Positions 26,592 through 35,246 of a stretch of 64,000 bases of DNA are shown in pieces. Position numbers and translations under genes: made by a program. The first letter of the stretch is position 1. Each line of letters begins with the position of its first letter. Where the stretch lies: contig NZ_CALNVW010000007.1 of assembly GCF_940670765.1 (NCBI RefSeq), positions 234,600-298,599 on the forward strand. The letters run 5' to 3'. Below the pieces are notes generated by a model, which ran no database searches, was not told where the DNA came from, and saw only the letters and a list, made by a program, of their open reading frames with translations. This DNA comes from Streptomyces sp. A 4/2 (lineage in GTDB: Bacteria > Actinomycetota > Actinomycetes > Streptomycetales > Streptomycetaceae).

Positions 26592-27497
26592 ATGTACGAC
26601 TACGACCTGCTGGTCGTGGGGTCGGCCAACGCCGACCTGGTGATCGGCGTCGAACGCCGCCCCGCCCCCGGCGAGACCGTGCTCGGTTCCGACCTGTCGG
26701 TCCACCCGGGCGGCAAGGGCGCCAACCAGTCGCTGGCCGCCGCCCGGCTCGGCGCCCGCAGCGCCCTGCTGGCCCGGGTCGGGGACGACGCCCACGGGCG
26801 GCTGCTGCTGGACTCCCAGCGCGCGGCCGGGGTCGACACCACCGGCGTTCTCGTCGGCGGAGCGCCCACCGGGGTCGCCCTGATCACCGTGGACCCGTCG
26901 GGCGACAACAGCATCGTCGTCTCACCGGGCGCCAACGCCCGGCTCACCCCCGACGACATCCGCGCGGCGGGCGCCCTGTTCGCCGCGGCGCGGGTGGTGT
27001 CGGCGCAGCTGGAGATCCCGCTGGAGACGGTCACCGAGGTGGCGCGCACCCTTCCGGCCGGGGTCCGGTTCGTCCTGAACCCTTCCCCGCCCGCGCCGCT
27101 GCCCGACGACGTGCTGGCGGCCTGCGACCCGCTGGTGGTCAACGAGCACGAGGCGGCGGTCGTGCTGGGCGGCACGGCGGGCGACTCCCCCGAGGACTGG
27201 GCGCGGGCGCTGCTCGCGCTCGGGCCGCGCTCCGTGGTGATCACGCTGGGCGCGGCGGGCGCGCTGGTCGCGGACGGCCGTACGGGTACGGTCGCGCGGG
27301 TACCGAGCCCCCGGGTCGAGGCCGTGGACACCACGGGCGCCGGTGACGCCTTCACCGCCGCGCTGGCCTGGCGGCTCGGGCTGGGCGAAGAGCTGGCGGA
27401 GGCCGCCGCGTTCGCCGCGCGGGTGGGTGCGGCGGCCGTCACGAAGGCCGGTGCGCAGGAGTCCTACCCGACCGCCGACGAGGTCTCCGCACGGTGA
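26592..27497 (+). CDS. rbsK: Ribokinase
   Basis: 301 residues from ATG 26592 (AGCAGGA upstream). PfkB family landmarks: N-terminal GSANADLVIGVERRPAPGET, sugar-binding HPGGKGANQSLAAARLG, NPSPPAPLP and the C-terminal anion-hole motif TTGAGDAFTAAL with catalytic Asp. It phosphorylates ribose (possibly 2-deoxyribose) at O5 in the cytoplasm. Forms an operon with the LacI gene. Confidence 0.9.
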   Translation: MYDYDLLVVGSANADLVIGVERRPAPGETVLGSDLSVHPGGKGANQSLAAARLGARSALLARVGDDAHGRLLLDSQRAAGVDTTGVLVGGAPTGVALITVDPSGDNSIVVSPGANARLTPDDIRAAGALFAAARVVSAQLEIPLETVTEVARTLPAGVRFVLNPSPPAPLPDDVLAACDPLVVNEHEAAVVLGGTAGDSPEDWARALLALGPRSVVITLGAAGALVADGRTGTVARVPSPRVEAVDTTGAGDAFTAALAWRLGLGEELAEAAAFAARVGAAAVTKAGAQESYPTADEVSAR

Positions 27498-27599
27498 GTA
27501 CGGCGGGCACCCTTACCCGTCAACTCCCCTGCGCCTGAGCCGAAGTGGCCCGTCGCCGGGTGAAGTGGCTTGTGCAGTACGGGAGATGAGCCGTGCGAG

Positions 27600-27626
27600 A
27601 GGGCCCGGTCCGCTGGACCGGGCCCT
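27600..27626. terminator. Terminator after rbsK
   Basis: AGGGCCCGGTCC (27600-27611) pairs perfectly with GGACCGGGCCCT (27615-27626) over a 3-nt loop. The gap 27498-27842 otherwise holds only GGATCGGA-like repeats (27773-27840) before the convergent methyltransferase stop. Confidence 0.85.
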
Positions 27627-27842
27627 CGTCGCGTTCCCCTCCCCTGATACCAGAGCTTCCCGTATCCCCCCAGATCCGTCCCCCCGAAGCCCTGATGCCA
27701 CGTACGACTGCCGTTACGGGGAAAGGGTTGTACGGATGCGGGGAGTTATTTTTCCGGTCGGCCGCCGGCCGGGATCGGATCGGCTACCGACCCGGATCGG
27801 ACGAGGTCGTCGGCCAGGATCGGACGCGGCCGTCAGCCGGGA

Positions 27843-28721
27843 TCAGACCCGGTCGGCCGCGATCAGGAGGTACTGGAACGAGCCGTCCTTGTACGAGTTG
27901 ATGAACGCCTCCTCGATGCCGGTGACCAGCGAGGACGTGGCCCGCAGCTCCCAGTAGGGCAGCGTCGCAGCCGTCAGGTCGATGATCGTCTGCGGTACGA
28001 GACGGTTGTCGGCCATCGACTTCAGGTACTCCCGGCGGGAGTGGATGTTGCACTCGAAGTGCGCGTTGATCTGGGAGACCCACTTCGACGGCTGGCCGTA
28101 ACGCGGGTTCCAGCAGCCGGTGATGGTCACGTAGCGGCCACCGACCCGGAGGATGCGGGAGTGCTCGGCGAAGAGGTCGTCCAGGTCGACGTACATACTC
28201 GACTCGTTGTTCCACGAGCCCGCGGCCTGCCCCGTCTCGAAGGGCGTGGCGAGCATGTTGCAGACCTGGGCGTGGACGTGGTCCTCGATGCCGAGTTCGT
28301 GCGCACGGCGGTTGCCGAATTCGGCCTGCTTGGCCGACAGGGTGACGCCCTCGACCTTGCAGCCGAAGCGCTGGTGGGCCATGACGCTCGAACCGCCCCG
28401 GCCGCAGCCCGCGTCCACGAGCATGTCGTCACGCCCGATGGATCCGAGGTGGTCCAGGAGGACTTCGGCCTGCGCCGACTCCAGGCGGTGGAGCTCGGCG
28501 ATCAGCTTCTTCTCGTACTCGCTGTCGAGCGTGTCCCCGAGGGCGGCGTGGTCGACATCGCCGATGCCGTAGTGGTGGTGGTAGAGCCCGTCGACGTCAC
28601 CGAGACGCAAGTTCACGGGCCTGGCCTCCTGGTCCCAGTAGCGGGCGATGTCACCCTGGTAGGGCGACACCGGGGCCGGGATGAAAACGGGGGCGTCGGT
28701 GGTGAGCTCGGTGCTGGTCAT
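27843..28721 (-). CDS. Geranyl diphosphate 2-C-methyltransferase
   Basis: 292 residues from ATG 28721 (AAGGAG 12 bp upstream). SAM-binding motif VDAGCGRGGSSVMAHQRFG, followed by VEGVTLSAKQAEF and the aromatic pocket residues of the GPPMT family (GSWNNESSMYVDLDDLF). It methylates C2 of geranyl diphosphate to give 2-methyl-GPP, the committed precursor of 2-methylisoborneol. It lies 16 bp after the cyclase gene, and the shared Shine-Dalgarno directly follows the cyclase stop. Third gene of the eshA operon. Confidence 0.93.
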   Translation of the reverse strand: MTSTELTTDAPVFIPAPVSPYQGDIARYWDQEARPVNLRLGDVDGLYHHHYGIGDVDHAALGDTLDSEYEKKLIAELHRLESAQAEVLLDHLGSIGRDDMLVDAGCGRGGSSVMAHQRFGCKVEGVTLSAKQAEFGNRRAHELGIEDHVHAQVCNMLATPFETGQAAGSWNNESSMYVDLDDLFAEHSRILRVGGRYVTITGCWNPRYGQPSKWVSQINAHFECNIHSRREYLKSMADNRLVPQTIIDLTAATLPYWELRATSSLVTGIEEAFINSYKDGSFQYLLIAADRV

Positions 28722-28737
28722 AGTTGAAGTCCGCTCC

Positions 28738-29997
28738 TTACCAGAAATCGGGCAGGCTGTATCGATAGGTGTTGGTCTGGTGCCAGTAGTGGTTGCCGTC
28801 GACCCAGGTGGCCACTCCCCGGAGGAAACGCAGCACGCTCGGGACGGGGCAGTCGGCTGCCAGCGCGGCGGCTTCGCTCTCGAAGCCGTGCATGAGGTCG
28901 TTGTGGACCTCGACCGCCTTCAGATAGGCGTCCCGGTCGGAGACGCTCTCGCGTTCGGCGATCACCACGGGCAGGTTCAGGTGTCTGCCGGGGCTGTTGA
29001 GCTCCTTGGTGTACGAGTACAGGTCGTTGACGATCGTGGTGGCGTTGCCGGCGAGCGCGATGACCCGCTGCATGGCCGGCTGGGCGTGCAGGTCGGCGGG
29101 GAGTTCGTAGCCGCCGACGGTGTCCGTGATGGTGGGGCAGGGGCGGAAGTTGTTGAACTGGCGCATCGCCAGGTACTCCCACACCTCGGGGACGTGATCC
29201 GCCTCGGCCCACGCGGCCTCGGCCAGGTACCCCAGGTGCAGACGGGCCATGTCGTGCCGGTACCGGTCGGTCTGCGAGGGGGTGGCCTGCCGGTTGAAGT
29301 ACTCCATGGCGGAGCGGTAGGCGCGCCGGGGCGCGTCCGACTGGAGCGACTCCGCCCACTGCGGCTCGTACTCCTGCGTCGTGTGCAGGGGATCGAGCGC
29401 CGTGTGAGCCAGCAGCAGTCGGCTGCCGAGTCCGACGGGCGAGCCGCCGTGGTCCTCGCAGTAGCAGTCGTCGACCGCGTTCTCGGCGACCATCAGGCGG
29501 GTGGCGACCATCAGATGGTCCACGGTGGGGGCGTCCGGGTGGCAGGCGACCATGTAGCGGCCGACGGAGAATCCGTCGAACTGGTCCTCCCACTCAGGGG
29601 GGAACGCCTGGACCTCGTCCACCGCCCACGCCTTGATCCGGTGGCTGACCTCCTCCACGCGCACCGGGTCGGGCGGCGCCACCGGATGGTGGTAGAGGCC
29701 CGGGATCGGCGTGCCCTCCGCCGGTTCCGCGAGTTCCGCGGGCTCGGCAGGAGCGGGCGGTTCCGCGCGCCGGGCCAGGTGCAGGCCCGCCGTGCCCAGA
29801 CCGCTGGGGCCGCACAGGATCCGTTGCAGGGCGGCGCTCGGCTGCCGCACCGAGGCGCCCTCCTCCAGACGTGGAGCGATCAGGTCGCCACTCGGTCCCT
29901 TGTCGGGTACGGAGCCGGCTGCCCGGGTGCGTACCCCGGCGAGGGCCCCGGTGACAGGCAGACTCGGCTGCAGAGGGGAAGACCCGGGATCGGGCAT
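28738..29997 (-). CDS. 2-methylisoborneol synthase (monoterpene cyclase), probable encapsulin cargo
   Basis: 419 residues from ATG 29997 (AAGGAG 7 bp upstream). The cyclase domain carries the Mg-binding aspartate motif DDCYCED (176-182) and the NSE triad NDLYSYTKE (324-332). It cyclises 2-methyl-GPP to 2-MIB. Residues 1-110 are Pro/Ala/Ser-rich and predicted disordered, except for a conserved-looking island LQRILCGPSGLGTAGLHL (57-74). In family 2 encapsulins such N-terminal disordered segments target the enzyme into the shell, and the shell gene lies directly upstream. Product assignment firm; encapsulation is known for this gene type and inferred here. Confidence 0.93.
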   Translation of the reverse strand: MPDPGSSPLQPSLPVTGALAGVRTRAAGSVPDKGPSGDLIAPRLEEGASVRQPSAALQRILCGPSGLGTAGLHLARRAEPPAPAEPAELAEPAEGTPIPGLYHHPVAPPDPVRVEEVSHRIKAWAVDEVQAFPPEWEDQFDGFSVGRYMVACHPDAPTVDHLMVATRLMVAENAVDDCYCEDHGGSPVGLGSRLLLAHTALDPLHTTQEYEPQWAESLQSDAPRRAYRSAMEYFNRQATPSQTDRYRHDMARLHLGYLAEAAWAEADHVPEVWEYLAMRQFNNFRPCPTITDTVGGYELPADLHAQPAMQRVIALAGNATTIVNDLYSYTKELNSPGRHLNLPVVIAERESVSDRDAYLKAVEVHNDLMHGFESEAAALAADCPVPSVLRFLRGVATWVDGNHYWHQTNTYRYSLPDFW

Positions 29998-30187
29998 CCG
30001 TAGCTCCTTGGTGAGGTGGGTGGGCTGCCCCCGGGCCGGGCGTGCTCGCCCCGGCCCGGGACCGGCAGGACCGGTCCGAACGTGCCGGAACCCGGCCTGA
30101 CCCGGCTGACATCGACTGGAACCGTAGGGAACGTTCCGGAACCAGTTTGAAACGTCTGGAACCGGCTGGAACCGGGCCGGATGCTGC
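29998..30187 (-). promoter_or_regulatory. eshA-cyclase spacer with GGTTCCAG repeats and a GC hairpin
   Basis: 190 bp without a gene. On the minus strand, GGTTCCAG or a one-base variant occurs four times between 30108 and 30178, together with the perfect palindrome GGAACGTTCC (30129-30138). Nearer the cyclase, a long GC-rich near-palindrome (about 30030-30061) could attenuate read-through. The spacer probably tunes cyclase output relative to shell protein, or carries a second promoter. Confidence 0.5.
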
Positions 30188-31597
30188 CTAGCGGCGGTGG
30201 GCGATCTGGACGTTCTCCAGGACGCCGAGCGCGTCGGGCAGCAGGACGGCGGCCGAGTAGTACGTGGTGACCAGGTACGAGATGATCGCCTGCTCGTTCA
30301 TGCCCATGAAGCGCACCGACAGGCCCGGCTCGTACTCCTCCGGCAGGCCCGTCTGACGCAGGCCGATGACGCCCTGGTTGTCCTCACCGGTACGCATCGC
30401 AAGGATCGAGCTGGTGTTCTCCTTGCTGATGGGAATCTTGTTGCAGGGCAGGATCGGCACCCCGCGCCAGGCCGGGACCTGCTGGCCGCCGAGGTCGACG
30501 TGGTCCGGGTAGAGGCCGTAGGCGTTGAACCCACGGCCGATCGCCGCGATCGTCCGGGGATGGGCGAGGAAGAGCTTGGTGCCGCGGCGGCGGCTGAGCA
30601 GTTCGTCGAGGTCGTCCGGGGTGGGCGGGCCGGAGTGGGTCTGGATCCGCTGCTTGAAGGCGGCGTTGTGGAGCAGACCGAACTCGCGGTTGTTGACGAG
30701 CTCGTGCTCCTGGCGCTCGCGCAGCGCCTCGATGGTGAGCCTGAGCTGCTCCTCCGTCTGGTTCATCGGCCCGTTGTAGAGGTCGGCGACCCTGCTGTGG
30801 ACGCGCAGAACCGTTTGGGCGACGGAGAGTTCGTACTCGCGCGGCCGGAGTTCGTAGTCGACGAAGGAGCCCGGCAGCGCCGCTTCGCCGGTGTGACCGG
30901 CCGACATCGCGATCTCGGCCTCACCGTGCCGCGTCTGCGGCCGGTCGGCGAGCGAGCCGAACTGCTGGAGGTGGGCCCGGAGTCCCGGCGCCGCGGCCTG
31001 TACGGCGTCGAAGTCGGCGCGGGACAGGGTGAGCAGCGTGCCCGCGGTCTCGGCCGTGGCGGTGTAGTCCCACCTCGCGTCCGCGTCCAGCAGGGCGTTC
31101 TCACCGAACCGGTCGCCGTCCGCGAGCAGGGCGACGGCGACCTCGTCCCCGTACTTGCCGACGGAGGTCTGCTTGATCCGCCCGTGGGCGACCAGATGGA
31201 TCTGCTCGGCGGCGTTGCCCCGCTCGGCGAGCACCTCTCCGGCGCGGAAGTCCCGCTGCACGCACCGGTCGGCGATCGCGGTCAGCACCTCGACGTCGTC
31301 GAAGTCGCGCAGCAGGGCCAGTTCGCCCAGCTCGCGGGGGATCACCCGGACACCGCTGCCGTCCTGGACGAACTCGATCTTCCCGTCGCCGACGGTGTAG
31401 GTCAGCCGGCGGTTCACCCGGTAGGTGCCGCCCTTGGTCTCCACCCAGGGGAGCATCCGCAGCAGCCACCGGGAGGTGATCTCCTGCATCTGCGGGGCGG
31501 ACTTGGTCGTGGTCGCCAGGTTGCGGGCAGCCGCCGTGCTCAGACTGGACTGCGCGGACGGCTCCGGCTGCACTTCCGGGCCGGTCTCAACGGTCAT
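30188..31597 (-). CDS. eshA: EshA: family 2B encapsulin shell protein with inserted cyclic-nucleotide-binding-like domain
   Basis: 469 residues from ATG 31597 (AAAGGAG upstream). An N-terminal arm leads to an HK97-type shell region ([28 protein letters not shown]). A cNMP-binding-like domain occupies about 95-210 ([31 protein letters not shown]), and the main shell domain follows to the C-terminus ([51 protein letters not shown]). EshA was first described in Streptomyces as a developmental, multimer-forming protein, and its family is now recognised as encapsulin 2B. The phosphate-cassette position reads ARWDYTA rather than the canonical R-S/T-A, so ligand binding may be altered. First gene of the 2-MIB operon. 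Confidence 0.92.
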   Translation of the reverse strand: MTVETGPEVQPEPSAQSSLSTAAARNLATTTKSAPQMQEITSRWLLRMLPWVETKGGTYRVNRRLTYTVGDGKIEFVQDGSGVRVIPRELGELALLRDFDDVEVLTAIADRCVQRDFRAGEVLAERGNAAEQIHLVAHGRIKQTSVGKYGDEVAVALLADGDRFGENALLDADARWDYTATAETAGTLLTLSRADFDAVQAAAPGLRAHLQQFGSLADRPQTRHGEAEIAMSAGHTGEAALPGSFVDYELRPREYELSVAQTVLRVHSRVADLYNGPMNQTEEQLRLTIEALRERQEHELVNNREFGLLHNAAFKQRIQTHSGPPTPDDLDELLSRRRGTKLFLAHPRTIAAIGRGFNAYGLYPDHVDLGGQQVPAWRGVPILPCNKIPISKENTSSILAMRTGEDNQGVIGLRQTGLPEEYEPGLSVRFMGMNEQAIISYLVTTYYSAAVLLPDALGVLENVQIAHRR

Positions 31598-31847
31598 CTG
31601 ACGAGTTCTCCTTTGCGGCGGCGGTGATCGGCGCAGGCGCGCCGACCCGTGAAAGAGGAAAGGCGGAGGGGGAACGTGCGGGTGGATCACTGGCGGTCCG
31701 TCCGGATCCACGGGAACGCTAATGGCGGGTTCTGCCAACTCCGTCGGATCGCCCGCCGAGTTACCTCGATTCAGCGATCTCTGCGCGCATCAGGTTTATT
31801 CGGATGAGCGGCGGTATTCAGCCGTGAAGGTCGGCGCCGGTGGAACG

Positions 31848-31883
31848 CAAGAAGGGCGACCGCTCGGGCGGTCGCCCTTCTTG
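31848..31883. terminator. Strong intrinsic-type terminator
   Basis: CAAGAAGGGCGACCGC (31848-31863) and GCGGTCGCCCTTCTTG (31868-31883) are perfect 16-bp arms around TCGG. It lies 90 bp after the stop of the isomerase at 31974 and about 250 bp upstream of eshA, insulating the two minus-strand operons. The eshA promoter should lie in 31598-31847; I could not define boxes. Confidence 0.88.
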
Positions 31884-31973
31884 CCGTGTTCTGTCTGGTT
31901 GCGCGCCGGGCTCGCAGGAGCTCCGGGTCGCTGCGCTGGCTCGTTATGTTCGGGCTCGTCGCGCCCCCGGTGG

Positions 31974-32810
31974 CTACACCGCGTACCGCACGAACCGCTC
32001 AGCCGTCTCGCGCAGTACCTCCACGCCGTCCCGCGCCCACAACTCCTCGTTGAAGATCTCGACTTCGATCGGGCGGCCCGCGTATCCCACCGCGTCCACC
32101 CGCTCCCGCCACTCGCGCATGTCGACCGAGCCGTCGCCGATCTGGCCGCGCCCGTTCAGCACGCCGGCGGGCAGCGGTGTGGTCCAGTCGGCCAGTTGGA
32201 AGGTGTGGATCCGGCCGCCCGCGCCCGCCCTGGCGACCTGCGCGGGCGCCTGGTCGTCCCACCAGATGTGGTACGTGTCCACGGCGACGCCCACCTGCTC
32301 GGCCGGGAAGCGTTCCGCCAGGTCCAGCGCCTGCGTCAGGGTCGAGACCACGCAGCGGTCGGCGGCGAACATCGGGTGCAGCGGCTCGATCGCGAGACGT
32401 ACGCCCCGCTCCCCCGCGTACGGCGCCAGCTCCGCCAGCGCGTCGGCGATCCGCTCCCGCGCCCCGTGCAGGTCCTTCGATCCGGCCGGGAGGCCGCCCG
32501 AGACCAGCACCAGCGTGTCCGTGCCCAGCGTCACCGCCTCGTCGACCGCCGCGCGGTTGTCGGCCAGCGCCGCCGCCCGCTCGGCGGGGCCGATCGCGGT
32601 GAGGAAGCCGCCGCGGCAGAGGGTGGTGACGGTGAGGCCCGCGTCCCGTACCAGTCCGGCCGCCGCCGCGACCCCGTACTGCTGCACGGGCTCACGCCAC
32701 AGCCCGACACCGGGCACACCCAGGTCGGTGCAGGCGGTGACGAGTTCAGGCAGCGAGAGCTGCTTCACCGTCATCTGGTTGATGCTGAAGCGCGCGAGGT
32801 CAGCAGTCAT
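31974..32810 (-). CDS. Sugar phosphate isomerase/epimerase (AP-endonuclease-2 type TIM barrel)
   Basis: 278 residues; the ATG overlaps the DUF993 stop as ATGA. Barrel metal-site patterns: LAIEPLHPMFAADRC, VAVDTYHIWWDD, RIHTFQLADWT and late VEIFNEELW. It starts RFSINQMTVKQLSLPELV, typical of isomerases adjoining DUF993 and Gfo/Idh genes. It would interconvert keto-sugar or inositol-like epimers. Last gene of a three-gene coupled operon; substrate unknown. Confidence 0.8.
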   Translation of the reverse strand: MTADLARFSINQMTVKQLSLPELVTACTDLGVPGVGLWREPVQQYGVAAAAGLVRDAGLTVTTLCRGGFLTAIGPAERAAALADNRAAVDEAVTLGTDTLVLVSGGLPAGSKDLHGARERIADALAELAPYAGERGVRLAIEPLHPMFAADRCVVSTLTQALDLAERFPAEQVGVAVDTYHIWWDDQAPAQVARAGAGGRIHTFQLADWTTPLPAGVLNGRGQIGDGSVDMREWRERVDAVGYAGRPIEVEIFNEELWARDGVEVLRETAERFVRYAV

Positions 32811-33967
32811 TGCGGGACTCCGTACACGGTGAGCAGGGACGTCATCCGGGCCTCCGCGAGCGCCGGGTCCGGGAAGAGGCCGAGGCCGTCGGCGAGTTCG
32901 TAGGCCCGCGCGAAGTGCGGCAGCGAGCGGGCCGACTGGAGGCCGCCCACCATGGTGAAGTGGGACTGGTGGCCCGCCAGCCAGGCCAGGAGGACGACAC
33001 CGGTCTTGTAGAAACGGGTCGGCTTCTGGAAGAGGTGCCGGGACAACTCGACCGTCGGGTCGAGCAGTTCACGGAAACCGCGCGCGTCGCCGGTGTCCAG
33101 CAGGCGTACGGCCTCGGCGGCCAGCGGCCCGAGCGGGTCGAAGATGCCGAGCAGGGCGTGGCTGAAGCCGCGCTCGTCGCCCGCGATCAGCTCGGGGTAG
33201 TTGAAGTCGTCGCCGGTGTAGCAGCGGACCCCGTCGGGCAGGCGGCGGCGGAGGTCCACCTCGCGCCGGGCGTCGAGCAGGGAGACCTTGATGCCGTCGA
33301 CCTTGTCCGGGTGGGCGGCGATGACCTCCAGGAAGGTCTCGGTCGCCGCGTCCAGGTCCGTCGAGCCCCAGTACCCGTCGAGCGCCGGGTCGAACATCGG
33401 GCCGAGCCAGTGCAGCACGACCGGCTCCGCGCTCTGGCGCAGCAGGTGGCCGTAGACCTCCAGGTAGTCCTCGGGGCCCTTCGCGGTGGCCGCGAGTGCG
33501 CGCGAGGCCATCAGGATGGCCTGGGCGCCGGACTCCTCCACCAGGGCGAGCTGTTCCTCGTACGCCGCGACGACCTGTTCCCGCGTGACGTCGCCGGGCG
33601 GGAGCTGGTCGGTGCCGACCCCGCAGGCGATGGCGCCGCCGACCGACCTGGCCTCGGCGGCCGACCGGCGGATCAGCTCGGCCGCTCCCGCCCAGTCCAG
33701 GCCCATGCCGCGCTGCGCGGTGTCCATGGCCTCGGCCACGCCGAGCCCGTGCGACCAGAGGTGACGGCGGAAGGCCAGGGTGGCGTCCCAGTCGACGGCG
33801 GCCGGGCCGTCCGGCGAGACGTCGGCGTACGGGTCGGCGACGACGTGCGCGGCGGAGAAGACCGTACGGGAGGCGAGCGGCGCGCCGCCCGTGGTGAACG
33901 CGGCCGGTGCGGTGCGGGGGGTGTAGCGGTACGTACCGCCGCCCGCGCGCGGAAGCAGGATCGTCAC
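32807..33967 (-). CDS. DUF993 protein, dihydrodipicolinate synthase-like aldolase candidate
   Basis: 386 residues from GTG 33967, GTGA overlap with the oxidoreductase. It fits DUF993 (PF06187): TYRYTPRTAPAAF, VEESGAQAILMASRALAATA, VLHWLGPMFDPALDGYWG, KVDGIKVSLLD. The lysine in GIKVSLLD sits where DHDPS-fold aldolases form a Schiff base, so a retro-aldol cleavage of a keto-sugar acid is plausible. No member function is known to me. Always seen with Gfo/Idh oxidoreductase and TIM-barrel isomerase, as here. Confidence 0.78.
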   Translation of the reverse strand: MTILLPRAGGGTYRYTPRTAPAAFTTGGAPLASRTVFSAAHVVADPYADVSPDGPAAVDWDATLAFRRHLWSHGLGVAEAMDTAQRGMGLDWAGAAELIRRSAAEARSVGGAIACGVGTDQLPPGDVTREQVVAAYEEQLALVEESGAQAILMASRALAATAKGPEDYLEVYGHLLRQSAEPVVLHWLGPMFDPALDGYWGSTDLDAATETFLEVIAAHPDKVDGIKVSLLDARREVDLRRRLPDGVRCYTGDDFNYPELIAGDERGFSHALLGIFDPLGPLAAEAVRLLDTGDARGFRELLDPTVELSRHLFQKPTRFYKTGVVLLAWLAGHQSHFTMVGGLQSARSLPHFARAYELADGLGLFPDPALAEARMTSLLTVYGVPQ

Positions 33968-35124
33968 AGGGAGATCTCCGGTACGTCGAGCCGGCGGCCC
34001 TCGGCGGACGACTTCAGCCCCAGCTCGGCGAGCTGCACGCCGCGCGCGCCGGCCAGCAGGTCCCAGTGGTACGGCTCGTCGAGCGCGATGTGGCGCAGGA
34101 AGAGCTCCCACTGGACCTTGAAGCCGTTGTCGAAGTCACCGTTGTCGGGGACCTCCTGCCACTGGTCGCGGAACGAGTGGGTGACGGGCAGGTCCGGGTT
34201 CCAGACCGGCTTGGGGGTGGAACTGCGGTGCTGGACACGGCAGTTGCGCAGCCCGGCGACGGCGGAACCCTCGGTGCCGTCGACCTGGAACTCGACGAGT
34301 TCGTCGCGGTTGACCCGGACCGACCAGGAGGAGTTGATCTGGGCGATCGCGCCGCCCTCCAGCTGGAAGATGCCGTACGCCGAGTCGTCGGCGGTCGCCT
34401 CGTAGGGCTCGGACTTCTCGTCCCAGCGCTGCGGGATGTGGGTGGCGGTGAGCGCCTGTACGGAGGTGACCCGGCCGAACAGCTCGTGCAGGACGTACTC
34501 CCAGTGCGGGAACATGTCGACGACGATGCCGCCGCCGTCCTCCGCGCGGTAGTTCCACGAGGGGCGCTGGGCCTCCTGCCAGTCGCCCTCGAAGACCCAG
34601 TAGCCGAACTCGCCGCGGACGGAGAGGATCTTCCCGAAGAAGCCGCCGTCGATGAGCCGCTTGAGCTTCAGCAGCCCCGGCAGGAACAGCTTGTCCTGGA
34701 CGACGCCGTGCTTGATCCCGGCGGCCTCGGCCAGCCGGGCCAGCTCCAGGGCTCCGTCGAGGCCGGTGGCGGTCGGCTTCTCGGTGTAGATGTGCTTCCC
34801 GGCCGCGATGGCCTTCTTGAGCGCTTCTTCGCGGGCCGAGGTGACCTGCGCGTCGAAGTAGATGTCGATCTTCTCGTCACCCTCGGCGGCGAGCACGGCG
34901 TCGAGGTCGGTGGACCAGTGCTCCAGGCCGTGCTTCTCGGCCATCGCCCTGAGTACGTGCTCACGGCGGCCGACCAGGACGATCTCGGGCCAGAGCACGG
35001 TGCCGTCACCGAGGTCGAGCCCGCCCTCCTCACGGATCGCGAGGAGGGAACGAACCAGGTGCTGGCGGTAACCCATCCGGCCGGTCACGCCGTTCATGGC
35101 GATCCGCACTGTCTTACGTGTCAC
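33964..35124 (-). CDS. Gfo/Idh/MocA family NAD(P)-dependent oxidoreductase
   Basis: 386 residues from GTG 35124 (GGAGGG 8 bp upstream). Rossmann start TVRIAMNGVTGRMGYRQH; EKP catalytic motif in HIYTEKPTATGLDGALELA; substrate-domain blocks GGGIVVDMFPHWEYVLHELF. The GxTGRMG turn differs from the common GxGxxG and resembles dehydrogenases of this sugar cluster. It should oxidise a sugar or cyclitol. First gene of the operon, divergent from a LacI regulator with an AAGCGCTT operator between them. Confidence 0.85.
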   Translation of the reverse strand: MTRKTVRIAMNGVTGRMGYRQHLVRSLLAIREEGGLDLGDGTVLWPEIVLVGRREHVLRAMAEKHGLEHWSTDLDAVLAAEGDEKIDIYFDAQVTSAREEALKKAIAAGKHIYTEKPTATGLDGALELARLAEAAGIKHGVVQDKLFLPGLLKLKRLIDGGFFGKILSVRGEFGYWVFEGDWQEAQRPSWNYRAEDGGGIVVDMFPHWEYVLHELFGRVTSVQALTATHIPQRWDEKSEPYEATADDSAYGIFQLEGGAIAQINSSWSVRVNRDELVEFQVDGTEGSAVAGLRNCRVQHRSSTPKPVWNPDLPVTHSFRDQWQEVPDNGDFDNGFKVQWELFLRHIALDEPYHWDLLAGARGVQLAELGLKSSAEGRRLDVPEISL

Positions 35125-35147
35125 GAAAGTTCCCTCCACGAAACCCA

Positions 35148-35163
35148 TAGCAAGCGCTTTCTA
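35148..35163. promoter_or_regulatory. LacI-type operator
   Basis: TAGCAAGCGCTTTCTA, centred on the perfect palindrome AAGCGCTT, sits 24 bp upstream of the oxidoreductase start and about 85 bp from the divergent LacI gene. It matches the CG-centred form of LacI/CcpA family sites. Confidence 0.72.
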
Positions 35164-35246
35164 CGCAGTATGAAGCTAACCTGCGGACACCGGCCCCGAC
35201 AAGAGGCACGGGCAAGACATGTGGTCCGAGCGGTACGGAGGCAGAG

